Of a stretch of 6,826 bases of DNA, positions 1 to 5,600 are shown piece after piece. The position numbers and the translations under genes are program-made. Location: assembly GCA_046314415.1 (NCBI GenBank), contig JBKBWT010000337.1:1-6826 (forward strand), read 5' to 3'. A model generated the notes under the pieces. The model saw only the letters and a list, made by a program, of their open reading frames with translations. It was not told the origin of the DNA and made no database searches. The number at the start of each line of letters is the position of its first letter. Position 1 is the first letter of the stretch. Origin of the DNA: JADJNW01 sp046314415. GTDB taxonomy: Bacteria > Bacteroidota > Bacteroidia > Chitinophagales > Saprospiraceae.

Positions 1-58
1 AAACCAAATTTACAACTTTGTCTCACTCACTCCTTTTTTTATGAGAAAGCCCTTTACT

Positions 59-66
59 TATTTTTG
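59..66 (+). promoter_or_regulatory. Possible -7 element upstream of the DUF433 gene
   Basis: TATTTTTG is an exact match to the Bacteroidetes -7 consensus TAnnTTTG. It would place the transcription start near position 73, only about 12 bases before the ATG at 85. No TTTG or TTG -33 element is found at the expected 17-23 base spacing; that place holds a run of T. The site lies in AT-rich DNA where chance matches are common, so this is tentative. Confidence 0.22.
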
Positions 67-84
67 AGAATGAATAAAAAGAGC

Positions 85-285
85 ATGGAAAATTATCAAG
101 AGTATATCAGCATCAATCCAAATATCCGTTTTGGGAAGCCTTGTGTCACGGGCACGCGCATCGCCGTGCAAGACGTGCTGAGCTGGTTGGCGTCGGGTAT
201 GAGCTTTGAAGAAATTTTAGAGGATTTCCCGGAATTGACGATGGAACAGGTGCGGGCGGCGTTGGCGTTTGCGGCAGAGGGATAG
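85..285 (+). CDS. DUF433 domain protein, VapB45-type antitoxin, without a toxin partner
   Basis: This small protein (66 residues from the ATG at 85) matches the DUF433 pattern. It has a short N-terminal lead, then GKP (17-19), then GTRI (23-26), and a helical winged helix-turn-helix-like region to the C-terminus containing SWLASGMSFEEIL and LTMEQVRAALAFAAEG. DUF433 proteins are usually DNA-binding antitoxins encoded next to a DUF5615 PIN-like ribonuclease, as in the VapBC45-type pair. No such partner begins after the TAG stop: positions 286-382 contain no reading frame with the expected acidic PIN start. The start is ambiguous. TTG 64, ATG 70 and ATG 85 are in frame, and the frame is in fact open to the left window edge. 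ATG 85 gives the usual family N-terminus of about 16 residues before GKP. The 3' half is GC-rich, unlike the AT-rich DNA that follows. Confidence 0.85.
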   Translation: MENYQEYISINPNIRFGKPCVTGTRIAVQDVLSWLASGMSFEEILEDFPELTMEQVRAALAFAAEG

Positions 286-382
286 TGGCGGTGGGTGTAA
301 ACCATTAGTAATTATTAGAAACTAAGAATTCTAGAGAAAAAAGATAAGATTATCTCCTGCGTAAAGAATTATTTCATTTATT

Positions 383-1081
383 TTGCTTAAAAATTTGATA
401 AATAAAACCCCGTTTAAGATGGTTATTGAAATTGGAATTGCTATAATGGGATTAGTTTTAATAATCGTTGGAGTATTAAGCAATACTAAAAAAGATAATT
501 CTAAAATAAATAAAACAGGGTATGCTACAATTGTATTTGGTATTATAGCTTGCCTCTTAAGTTCTTTTAAAGCATACTTAGATGATATCGAAAGTAAATC
601 TCAAGCTAGTAACATACAAAATTTAAATTTCAATTTATCCGTAACAAGAGATAGTATTATTAAATTAAACTCCCTAATCGTAGATTTTAAATATAAAATT
701 GATTCTATTGAACATATTTCTCAAAGCATAAGTGAGGAATTACAAAGTGAATTTAAACCAATATTTTCAGAAAAAATTAATTTAAAGGAGAGCAGTTTCG
801 CTTACTTTGAAGGTAAATTATTAAAAGGAATGAAGATTAGAGTTACAAATAGTAATTGCCTAAGAAATGTTGCTTTGCTGCATAATGGTAAGAGAGAAGT
901 TATAAAAGAAGATGATTCAGGGGCTTGGGAAATAATATTTTCTGAGGATGGAGAAATCAACAAAACATTTTTATCAAATGAAGGAAGCTCACCTTGTGGA
1001 ATGATGATAGAAATTTTTCAAGAAATTCTAGAATTCCATTATCAAGTAAAATTAGTATTGTTAGCGGCGACAACTATATAA
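383..1081 (+). CDS. Unrecognised protein with two membrane helices and a coiled coil; 5' part of a probably frameshifted gene
   Basis: I do not recognise the family. Counting from the TTG at 383, hydrophobic helices lie at about residues 13-33 and 47-63, with a short Lys/Asn-rich loop between them. A heptad-like, probably coiled-coil stretch follows (about 66-125), and then a beta-rich soluble part. The topology suggests an inner-membrane protein with a large soluble domain. The start is uncertain: TTG 383 is used here because it adds a basic segment before the first helix, but the first in-frame ATG is at 419, immediately before that helix. The frame ends at a TAA at 1079-1081. The last residues (KLVLLAATTI) look out of frame, while the -1 frame over the same bases reads naturally into the next 150 codons. 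I infer that this entry and the next were one gene of roughly 380 codons, disrupted by a one-base change within 982-1081. The gene is strongly AT-rich compared with batA. Confidence 0.6.
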   Translation: MLKNLINKTPFKMVIEIGIAIMGLVLIIVGVLSNTKKDNSKINKTGYATIVFGIIACLLSSFKAYLDDIESKSQASNIQNLNFNLSVTRDSIIKLNSLIVDFKYKIDSIEHISQSISEELQSEFKPIFSEKINLKESSFAYFEGKLLKGMKIRVTNSNCLRNVALLHNGKREVIKEDDSGAWEIIFSEDGEINKTFLSNEGSSPCGMMIEIFQEILEFHYQVKLVLLAATTI

Positions 1082-1530
1082 CAGAAAACCCTGAAGTAAG
1101 AAATTGTGAATTAAAAAATATTAGTATTAGCGGTTCGTGGCAAATGGTGATGAAATATGATGAATGTCAGAAAAAGCATCCTACTATTAGCTGGTCTTCT
1201 TTAACCGTTTACTATGCAATTTCTAGATTCGAAAGAATAAAAAATGAATATTTCATTGAAGGAAGTAAAGTTGCGGAAAACTATAAAGGACAAAGATTAG
1301 ATTATTCAAGAGAATTTCCTTTAGAAGCAGAACCAGGTTATTTAAAAGATTGTCAAATAATAATTCCATTAAAAGATTCATATGAGAGTGAAAATGGTAA
1401 AATTGCTTGGAATAATGGGTATTTTAAACTTAATAAAGTTGAATTTATCAGTTCTAAAACTATATTTATTGGAGAGTTTTATCATAGCCAGTATGGGTGC
1501 AGAGGTACGGTAAATCTTTTTAGTGACTAA
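994..1530 (+). CDS. Beta-rich C-terminal part of the frameshifted two-helix membrane protein
   Basis: This frame is open from 982 (a TGA in the frame is at 979-981) to the TAA at 1528-1530. It overlaps the previous gene by about 90 bases in the -1 frame. Its only early starts are TTG 994 and, much later, ATG 1144, so it lacks a convincing start of its own. The sequence has no membrane helix. It is dominated by alternating hydrophobic/polar stretches with aromatic residues (GSWQMVMKY, LTVYYAISRF, GKIAWNNGYFKL, TIFIGEFYHSQYGCRGTVNLF), which suggests an antiparallel beta-barrel or sandwich, perhaps lipocalin-like. That fold is inferred from the pattern only. The simplest reading is that it is the continuation of the membrane protein upstream. 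An independent gene overlapping its neighbour is the alternative. It converges with the gene at 1652-2338, and one copy of a dispersed repeat lies between them. Confidence 0.5.
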   Translation: MWNDDRNFSRNSRIPLSSKISIVSGDNYITENPEVRNCELKNISISGSWQMVMKYDECQKKHPTISWSSLTVYYAISRFERIKNEYFIEGSKVAENYKGQRLDYSREFPLEAEPGYLKDCQIIIPLKDSYESENGKIAWNNGYFKLNKVEFISSKTIFIGEFYHSQYGCRGTVNLFSD

Positions 1531-1559
1531 ATAACTATATATCCTTATTCAGTCACGTT

Positions 1560-1634
1560 GAGTCTCCGAATCGACTCGGCGAAAGCCGCGTACCAATCCG
1601 ATCAAAGCTAACGCCACGGAAAAACCTCCTATCC
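1560..1634. repeat. Dispersed intergenic repeat, copy A
   Basis: This 75-base segment is related to 2534-2624 (copy B) in the same orientation. Shared blocks are GAGTCTCC (1560-1567), AAAGC-GCGTACC (1582-1594; 12 of 13 identical) and AAGC-AACGCCACGGAAAA (1605-1623; 18 of 19 identical), with variable spacers between them. It is far more GC-rich than the AT-rich genes on both sides. It contains two short hairpins: GAGTC/GACTC with an 8-base loop (1560-1577), and CGGC-GAAA-GCCG, a stem closed by a GAAA tetraloop (1577-1588). The copy sits between two convergent genes. No T-run follows either hairpin, so I do not call it a terminator. The nature of the element (mobile miniature element or structured RNA) is unknown. 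Confidence 0.72.
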
Positions 1635-1651
1635 AAAGATTGAGATATACA

Positions 1652-2338
1652 TTAATCTTTTCGATTCAAAGCTACAGATACATTACTGACTGAATTTATT
1701 TTCCATTTTTTATTTTCTTTAATTAATCCAATTTTTTCAATAAAGTGTCTTTTCATAGTGTAGTTTCGGTTATTGAGATTACGTAAAGATGTTACGGAAT
1801 ACCTATTATATTGCAACATCAACCAAAGTGTGTTCCACTTTTGTCGTCCTTTTTCTGATAACTGGTCGTAAGTTAATCTATCTTCCACATCATATTCTAC
1901 TATAAATTCTAATGATCTGCTATAGAAAATATCGAAAAAACTTTTATGAGAGTTTATTTTCGTAGTTATATTATAGACCTGCATTGTAGTTTCATAGCTA
2001 TTTACTAAAGCTTGGAAATTGTTATCATACTTTGTAAACTGGTATCCACTAGAGAGATCATCCCAGGCTTTTTCATATTCTTTAGAAGTTAGGTTGTTAT
2101 AATATTTGACTATAATTCTACTGGGATGTATATAAATAATGTATGGTATAATTTCTTTAATCAGTCCAAAAAGAACAAGACCTAATCCAAGTACAAATAT
2201 ATATTTTTTCAGAAAGTTAGCTCCTCGTTTCATTGCCTCAATATCTGAATCTTTTTCTGTTTTACTTACCTGATGTATAAAAATGCCTAGTATCAAAAGA
2301 ATACCAAGTATTACTGAAGGTATAGATGTGATAGACAT
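1652..2338 (-). CDS. Unrecognised two-helix membrane protein with possible NTF2-like C-terminal domain
   Basis: This 228-residue protein starts at an ATG (complement of 2336-2338) and ends with a TAA at the complement of 1652-1654. Hydrophobic helices lie at about residues 5-22 and 46-70, separated by a charged loop (SKTEKDSDIEAMKRG). A soluble region from about 73 to the end starts with RIIVKYYNNLTSKEYEKAWDDLSS and closes with a strand pattern around KENKKWKINSV. A helix with a YYnxLxxKxYxxAW pattern followed by strands and a final W-K-I strand resembles NTF2-like/DUF4878-type accessory domains. This is a fold-level guess and not a family assignment. The gene is AT-rich like its convergent neighbour and reads away from batA. 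I cannot assign a function. A -7-like element lies about 30 bases upstream of the start. Confidence 0.72.
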   Translation of the reverse strand: MSITSIPSVILGILLILGIFIHQVSKTEKDSDIEAMKRGANFLKKYIFVLGLGLVLFGLIKEIIPYIIYIHPSRIIVKYYNNLTSKEYEKAWDDLSSGYQFTKYDNNFQALVNSYETTMQVYNITTKINSHKSFFDIFYSRSLEFIVEYDVEDRLTYDQLSEKGRQKWNTLWLMLQYNRYSVTSLRNLNNRNYTMKRHFIEKIGLIKENKKWKINSVSNVSVALNRKD

Positions 2339-2367
2339 GATTTTGAGGTTTAGAATTTACAATAAAA

Positions 2368-2375
2368 CAAATATA
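2368..2375 (-). promoter_or_regulatory. Possible -7 element for the minus-strand membrane protein gene
   Basis: On the minus strand this reads TATATTTG, an exact TAnnTTTG match. Transcription would start near 2361 and leave a leader of about 22 bases before the ATG at 2338, which is a reasonable geometry. No good TTTG -33 element is seen at 17-23 bases; the nearest T-rich TTTTTTG is only about 10 bases away. The surrounding DNA is very AT-rich, so chance occurrence is possible. Confidence 0.3.
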
Positions 2376-2488
2376 AAAATAATTACAAAAAATGAAAACC
2401 TTATATCTGTAATTTTTTAGCGTATTACGTTTAATTCTTTGCAAATAAATCAAAGTAAATTTCTTAGCCTAAGCTTGATTACCCTCCT

Positions 2489-2526
2489 TTAATCCTTCCA
2501 TAACACTTCCCCCTTCAATAAATCCT
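2489..2526. repeat. 38-base direct repeat, left copy
   Basis: This stretch is repeated at 2650-2687, exactly 161 bases downstream, with 35 of 38 positions identical. The core CCTTCCATAACACTTCCC is the same in both. The pair brackets dispersed repeat copy B. The strand is pyrimidine-rich (runs of C and T), and so is the DNA between the copies. The short minus-strand reading frame across this region is only a translation of the repeats. Confidence 0.85.
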
Positions 2527-2533
2527 CCCTGTC

Positions 2534-2624
2534 GAGTCTCCAAAGGTACTCACCAAAAGCAGCGTACCCCTTCGAGTCCTTTGCAAGCGACCCGAAGCAA
2601 ACGCCACGGAAAATCCATCTACCC
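2534..2624. repeat. Dispersed intergenic repeat, copy B
   Basis: This is the second copy of the element at 1560-1634, about 16 bases longer. Conserved blocks are GAGTCTCC (2534-2541), AAAGC-GCGTACC (2556-2568) and AAGC-AACGCCACGGAAAA (2595-2613). The 3' edge (GGAAAAxCCxxCTAxCC) is also partly shared. The extra length lies in the spacer before the last block, which holds another CGAGTC (2573-2578). The GAAA-tetraloop hairpin of copy A is not preserved here, while the GAGT...ACTC pairing (2534-2537 with 2548-2551) is. The copy sits inside a 161-base direct-repeat interval upstream of batA. Confidence 0.72.
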
Positions 2625-2649
2625 TCTTCCCATATCCCTCTTCCCCCTT

Positions 2650-2687
2650 TTAACCCTTCCATAACACTTCCCTCCTCAATAAATCCT
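2650..2687. repeat. 38-base direct repeat, right copy
   Basis: This is the partner of 2489-2526, with three mismatches. Its last bases run into the TTG that forms the -33 box of the likely batA promoter (2687-2689), so the repeat has probably contributed promoter sequence. Confidence 0.85.
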
Positions 2688-2716
2688 TGCGGTTTACAAC
2701 GGAATCTGTATTTTTG
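2687..2716 (+). promoter_or_regulatory. Likely Bacteroidetes-type promoter for batA
   Basis: TTG at 2687-2689 is separated by 19 bases from TATTTTTG at 2709-2716, an exact TAnnTTTG. This is the standard -33/-7 arrangement of the primary sigma factor in Bacteroidetes and the only complete match I found in the window. Transcription would start near 2723, giving a leader of about 80 bases that contains the G-rich octamer repeats before the ATG at 2802. Confidence 0.5.
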
Positions 2717-2727
2717 GCGTTCTCCTT

Positions 2728-2766
2728 GGAAGATGGGAGGATGGGACGATAGGAGGATGGGCAATC
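2728..2766 (+). repeat. G-rich 8-base tandem repeat in the batA leader
   Basis: About 4.5 imperfect units: GGAAGAT, GGGAGGAT (2735), GGGACGAT (2743), AGGAGGAT (2751), GGGCAATC (2759). The strand carries four runs of two or three G and could form a G-quadruplex or vary in unit number. If the upstream promoter is right, the tract lies in the mRNA leader. The GGAGGA motif resembles a Shine-Dalgarno sequence but lies about 45 bases from the ATG, too far to act as one. Confidence 0.6.
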
Positions 2767-2801
2767 ATCCATGGTAAATGGTTAATAATCAATAAAGATT
2801 C

Positions 2802-4826
2802 ATGCAATTTTTATTCCCGACATTTTTGTTTGCACTGGCGGCGTTGGCGATTCCGGTGATTCTGCATTTGTTTTATTTCCGGCGGTTTAAGAAGGTGTAT
2901 TTTACCAATGTGCGCTTTCTGCGCGAGGTGAAGGAGGAGACGAGTGCGCGCTCGAAGTTGCGCAATATCCTGGTGCTCATCGCGCGGCTGCTGACTTTGA
3001 CGTTTTTGGTGCTGGCGTTTGCGCAGCCGTTTATTCCGCAGAGCGCCGAGGTGAAGCAGGGGCAGAAGGCGGTGAGTGTGTTTGTGGATAACTCATTCAG
3101 TATGACGGCGTTGAGCCAGAATGCGCCGCTGCTGGAACGCGCCAAGCAACGCGCCCGCGAGATCGTGCAGGCGTACGCGGTGGACGATGAGTTTCAGGTA
3201 CTGACGAATGATTTTGAGGGGCGGCACCAACGTATGGTGAGTCGGGAAGATGCGTTGAATCTGATCGAGGAGATTAAAATTTCACCCGCCACGCGGGAGT
3301 TGTCAACGGTGCTGACCCGACAAAAAAATGCCTTGAATACGAGCGGCGTTGAGAGCCAAACGGCGTACATCATCTCTGATTTTCAGGCGAATGTGACAGA
3401 TTTGCAGACTTTTACGGATACGACTTTTGAGATTAATCTGGTGCCGCTGCAAGCGGTGCAGGAGCGCAATGTGGGCATTGATTCGGCGTGGTTTGAAGCG
3501 CCGGTGCAAATGGTGAATCAGACGAATGATTTGTTGGTGTCGGTCAGAAATTATAGCGCGGAAGATGCTGATAATGTGCGGCTTACGATTCGTTACGAAG
3601 GACAAACCAAGCCGGTGGGCACGATGAGTATTCCGGCGGGCAGCGCGGTGACAGACACGGTGCCGATCACGATTTTGCGTACGGGCTGGCACACGGGCGA
3701 GTTGGCAATTACCGATTATCCGGTACAATTTGATGATAAATATTACTTTGCTTTTAATGTGGCTTCTGTTGTCAATGTGTTGATTATCAATGAGGAAGCG
3801 CCGAATCGTTATCTGGAGGCAGCTTTTGCAGGGATTCCCAATTTTAAAGCGACGAATCAATTAAGTCGGAATATTACCTATTCGGAATTCCCTAATTATC
3901 AGATGATTGTGGTGAATGAAGTGAATGCGATTTCGTCGGGTTTGGCGGCGGAATTGCGGCAATATGTGAATAATGGTGGTAATGTGCTGGTATTTCCAGG
4001 TCGGCAAGCGGATTTGAATTCCTATCGCAGTTTTCTGACGGCTTTCCCGGCGAATGAATTGCAAGCATTTGAAAATCAGGAACGTAACGTTGGCAGCATT
4101 AATACGGAAGAATTTATTTTTAGAGATGTGTATCAAAATCGCAGTGCGAATTTAAAATTGCCGACTTCCAAAGGAAACTTCCGCATGGGGCGCGGTCGGA
4201 ATGAGGAGCAATTGCTGACATATCGCGATGGTAGTGCGTTTTTAGCCAAATATCAAACCGGGCAAGGTAATTTATATGTTTGTGCAGCGCCGCTAAATGA
4301 AGAACTAAATAACTTAGCGCAAAGCGGCGAGATATTTATTCCGATGTTATATAAAATGGCGTTGTCCTCCGCACGGGTGAAGAAAATTGCTTACACCATT
4401 GGTCGCGATGAAGTGATTGAGGCGGAACACTTAACGAATAGTACCGATTTGGTATATAAACTGCGCGGGGAAAGTGGAGAATTTATTCCCGAACAGCGCA
4501 TTGTCGGTTCAAAGGCGTATTTGGGCACCAGTAATCAAATCTTACAAGCCGGTTTTTATGATTTATTTCTGAATCAGGATACCATTCTGGCAAAATATGG
4601 CTTTAATTTTGATCGGAAAGAGTCGGCGCTAAATTATTTATCCGCCGATCAGTTAACTAATGAGGCGGGTGTAAAGATGAATGTGATAGATGTAATGGAA
4701 GAGGCGGTTTTGACCGCAAAGATTGAAGAACGAAGCCAGGGGATTGTGCTGTGGCGCTGGTGCGTGATATTGGCATTGTTGTTTTTGGCGGCGGAGGTGT
4801 TGTTGTTAAGATTTTGGCGAGTGTAA
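2802..4826 (+). CDS. BatA domain / von Willebrand-like membrane protein
   Basis: This 674-residue inner-membrane protein belongs to the Bacteroidetes group with an N-terminal aerotolerance-regulator (BatA) double-anchor domain. Helix 1 spans about residues 3-24 (FLFPTFLFALAALAIPVILHLF), followed by the family-typical basic FRRFKKVYFTNVRFL. Helix 2 spans about 54-79. A von Willebrand factor A-like domain follows (about 89-215) with the metal-site motif D-x-S-x-S as DNSFS (96-100) and a second motif IISDFQ (190-195). Next come a beta-sandwich-like stretch (about 225-320) and an alpha/beta domain resembling a class I amidotransferase-like fold (about 323-425, with LRQYVNNGGNVLVFPG). A third hydrophobic helix lies at the C-terminus (about 650-672). 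The overall length and order are typical of the family. The exact function is not established; a role in envelope maintenance or stress is the usual suggestion. The 5' half is clearly more GC-rich than the 3' half. ATG 2802 is chosen because it directly precedes the expected anchor. Confidence 0.9.
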   Translation: MQFLFPTFLFALAALAIPVILHLFYFRRFKKVYFTNVRFLREVKEETSARSKLRNILVLIARLLTLTFLVLAFAQPFIPQSAEVKQGQKAVSVFVDNSFSMTALSQNAPLLERAKQRAREIVQAYAVDDEFQVLTNDFEGRHQRMVSREDALNLIEEIKISPATRELSTVLTRQKNALNTSGVESQTAYIISDFQANVTDLQTFTDTTFEINLVPLQAVQERNVGIDSAWFEAPVQMVNQTNDLLVSVRNYSAEDADNVRLTIRYEGQTKPVGTMSIPAGSAVTDTVPITILRTGWHTGELAITDYPVQFDDKYYFAFNVASVVNVLIINEEAPNRYLEAAFAGIPNFKATNQLSRNITYSEFPNYQMIVVNEVNAISSGLAAELRQYVNNGGNVLVFPGRQADLNSYRSFLTAFPANELQAFENQERNVGSINTEEFIFRDVYQNRSANLKLPTSKGNFRMGRGRNEEQLLTYRDGSAFLAKYQTGQGNLYVCAAPLNEELNNLAQSGEIFIPMLYKMALSSARVKKIAYTIGRDEVIEAEHLTNSTDLVYKLRGESGEFIPEQRIVGSKAYLGTSNQILQAGFYDLFLNQDTILAKYGFNFDRKESALNYLSADQLTNEAGVKMNVIDVMEEAVLTAKIEERSQGIVLWRWCVILALLFLAAEVLLLRFWRV

Positions 4827-4936
4827 TATTATTTTCTGTTTGATATTTTTTATTTGATGTTGGAAGTTCTTTAAGTATTGAACTTGTGTTTTATTAAGAA
4901 TTTGCTTATTTTAGTTTGAATTTAAGTAGCTAGAAT

Positions 4937-5155
4937 ATGTCAGCACTGAATACCGCGCAATTGGAAATTTTAAAATTATTTGACCGGCAAATGTCGGAAG
5001 CAGAATTAATGGAGCTAAAGCAATTATTAATTGATTTTCTGGCAAAAAAAGTGGTGGAAGAAGCCGATAAAGCTTTTGACGAAAAAGGGTACACTGCTGA
5101 GGACATTGAACGGTGGAAAACGGAACATTTTCAAATTGAAAAGGATAACCTGTGA
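4937..5155 (+). CDS. Small antitoxin-like protein upstream of the PIN toxin
   Basis: This 72-residue acidic protein consists of helices: an N-terminal TAQLEILKLFDRQMSEAELMELKQLLIDFLAKKVVEEADKAFDE stretch, then GYTAEDIERWKTEHF. This form (a start with AQxEILKLF, then a KK-x-x-EEADK helix, then EKGYT and an acidic tail) is what I associate with short proteins encoded just before PIN-domain toxins in Bacteroidetes and cyanobacteria. It is therefore taken as the cognate antitoxin that wraps the toxin. No separate DNA-binding domain is obvious. Its TGA stop (5153-5155) overlaps the GTG start of the PIN gene (5152-5154), a translational coupling typical of toxin-antitoxin operons. The assignment rests mainly on context. 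No clear -33/-7 pair was found in the 110 bases upstream; a near match, TTAGTTTG, lies at 4911-4918. Confidence 0.72.
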   Translation: MSALNTAQLEILKLFDRQMSEAELMELKQLLIDFLAKKVVEEADKAFDEKGYTAEDIERWKTEHFQIEKDNL

Positions 5156-5568
5156 AAGTTGTGCTGGATACCAATGTGTGAGTTATTAGTTTAACAGCTC
5201 GCTCTCCGTATCATTCTATTTATCAGGCACTTCTGAAGCAAAAATATGAATTGGCTGTTTCGCATGAAGTATTGCTGGAGTATGAAGAAATTCTAAATCA
5301 AAAATACGGAGCAGCTACCACGGATCGCTTCCTGAATTTACTTCATTTACTTCCCAACGTTCACTTTATTTCCACTTATTTTCATTGGAATCTGATTGAA
5401 AAGGATGAAGATGATAATAAATTTGTGGATACCGCTATTGCTGCGGGATCGGATTATTTGGTCACTGAAGATACAGATTTTGATGTCATAAAAAGAATTA
5501 ATTTCCCTAAACTTGCAGTCATAAAAATTGACGATTTCGTTGCACTGCTCTCAAAATTGCCAAGCTAA
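5152..5568 (+). pseudogene. PIN-domain toxin (VapC-like, PIN_3 type) broken by TGA at codon 10
   Basis: From the GTG at 5152 the frame reads MKVVLDTNV, then TGA (5179-5181), then continues without further stop to the TAA at 5566-5568, 139 codons in all. That is the normal length for this family. Expected PIN features are present: the first catalytic Asp in LDTN (residue 6), the Glu region in LLEYEEIL, DDNKFVDTAIAAGSDYLVTEDTDF with the remaining acidic residues, and the terminal strand KLAVIKIDDF. Active relatives are Mg-dependent ribonucleases that cleave RNA when free of antitoxin. Reinitiation at a later start (for example the TTG at 5251) would omit the first Asp and the first strand, so no active nuclease is expected. 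The rest of the frame is well preserved, suggesting a recent mutation or a sequencing error. The 3' end runs into a decayed REP palindrome that supplies the stop codon. Confidence 0.85.
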
Positions 5569-5580
5569 AGCACGTGCTAT
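5564..5580 (-). repeat. Degenerate REP-type palindrome at the end of the PIN gene
   Basis: GCTAAAGCACGTGCTA (from 5565) differs at only two positions from GCTAAAGCCTGTGCTA in the REP unit at 6387-6402, and has the same orientation. It includes a perfect 10-base palindrome, AGCACGTGCT (5569-5578). On the minus strand the 5' tag reads ATAG instead of GTAG. The TAA stop of the PIN gene (5566-5568) lies within the match. I read it as an old, mutated REP copy. Confidence 0.5.
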
Positions 5581-5600
5581 CTAACTAGAACCTTTAACTT

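Noticed and set aside
326..1036. Inverted match GAATTCTAGA (326-335) / TCTAGAATTC (1027-1036) as possible element ends
   Set aside because: It is a ten-base match in AT-rich DNA, the second copy lies inside a coding frame, and there are no flanking duplications; chance is likely.
1005..1060. Programmed -1 ribosomal frameshift joining the two halves of the membrane protein
   Set aside because: No heptamer of the form X-XXY-YYZ is in the right frame at the T5 or A4 runs, and no clear downstream pseudoknot is seen; a mutation or sequencing error is simpler.
383..1530. CBASS Cap15-like effector (two membrane helices plus beta-barrel)
   Set aside because: The general layout is similar, but the fused protein is much longer, has a coiled coil, and no cyclic-nucleotide synthase gene is present in the window.
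1577..1588. Intrinsic terminator at the GAAA-tetraloop hairpin between the convergent genes
   Set aside because: The stem is only 4 bp and no T-run follows on either strand.
2262..2453. Minus-strand frame of 63 codons overlapping the start of the membrane protein gene
   Set aside because: It overlaps the better-supported 1652-2338 gene in another frame, and its composition (many Tyr, Phe, Cys) reflects AT-rich non-coding DNA.
2489..2764. Minus-strand reading frame of 91 codons upstream of batA
   Set aside because: It is made entirely of the direct repeats, dispersed repeat B and the G-rich octamers; the translation is repetitive, with no domain, and it overlaps the likely batA promoter.
3303..3860. 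Long minus-strand frame of 185 codons inside batA
   Set aside because: It is a shadow of the batA coding frame; the translation is rich in Arg, His and Ile with no recognisable domain.
5179..5181. TGA read as tryptophan (recoded genetic code) in the PIN gene
   Set aside because: The antitoxin just upstream ends with TGA at the expected place, tryptophan is encoded by TGG in the other genes, and Bacteroidota use the standard code.
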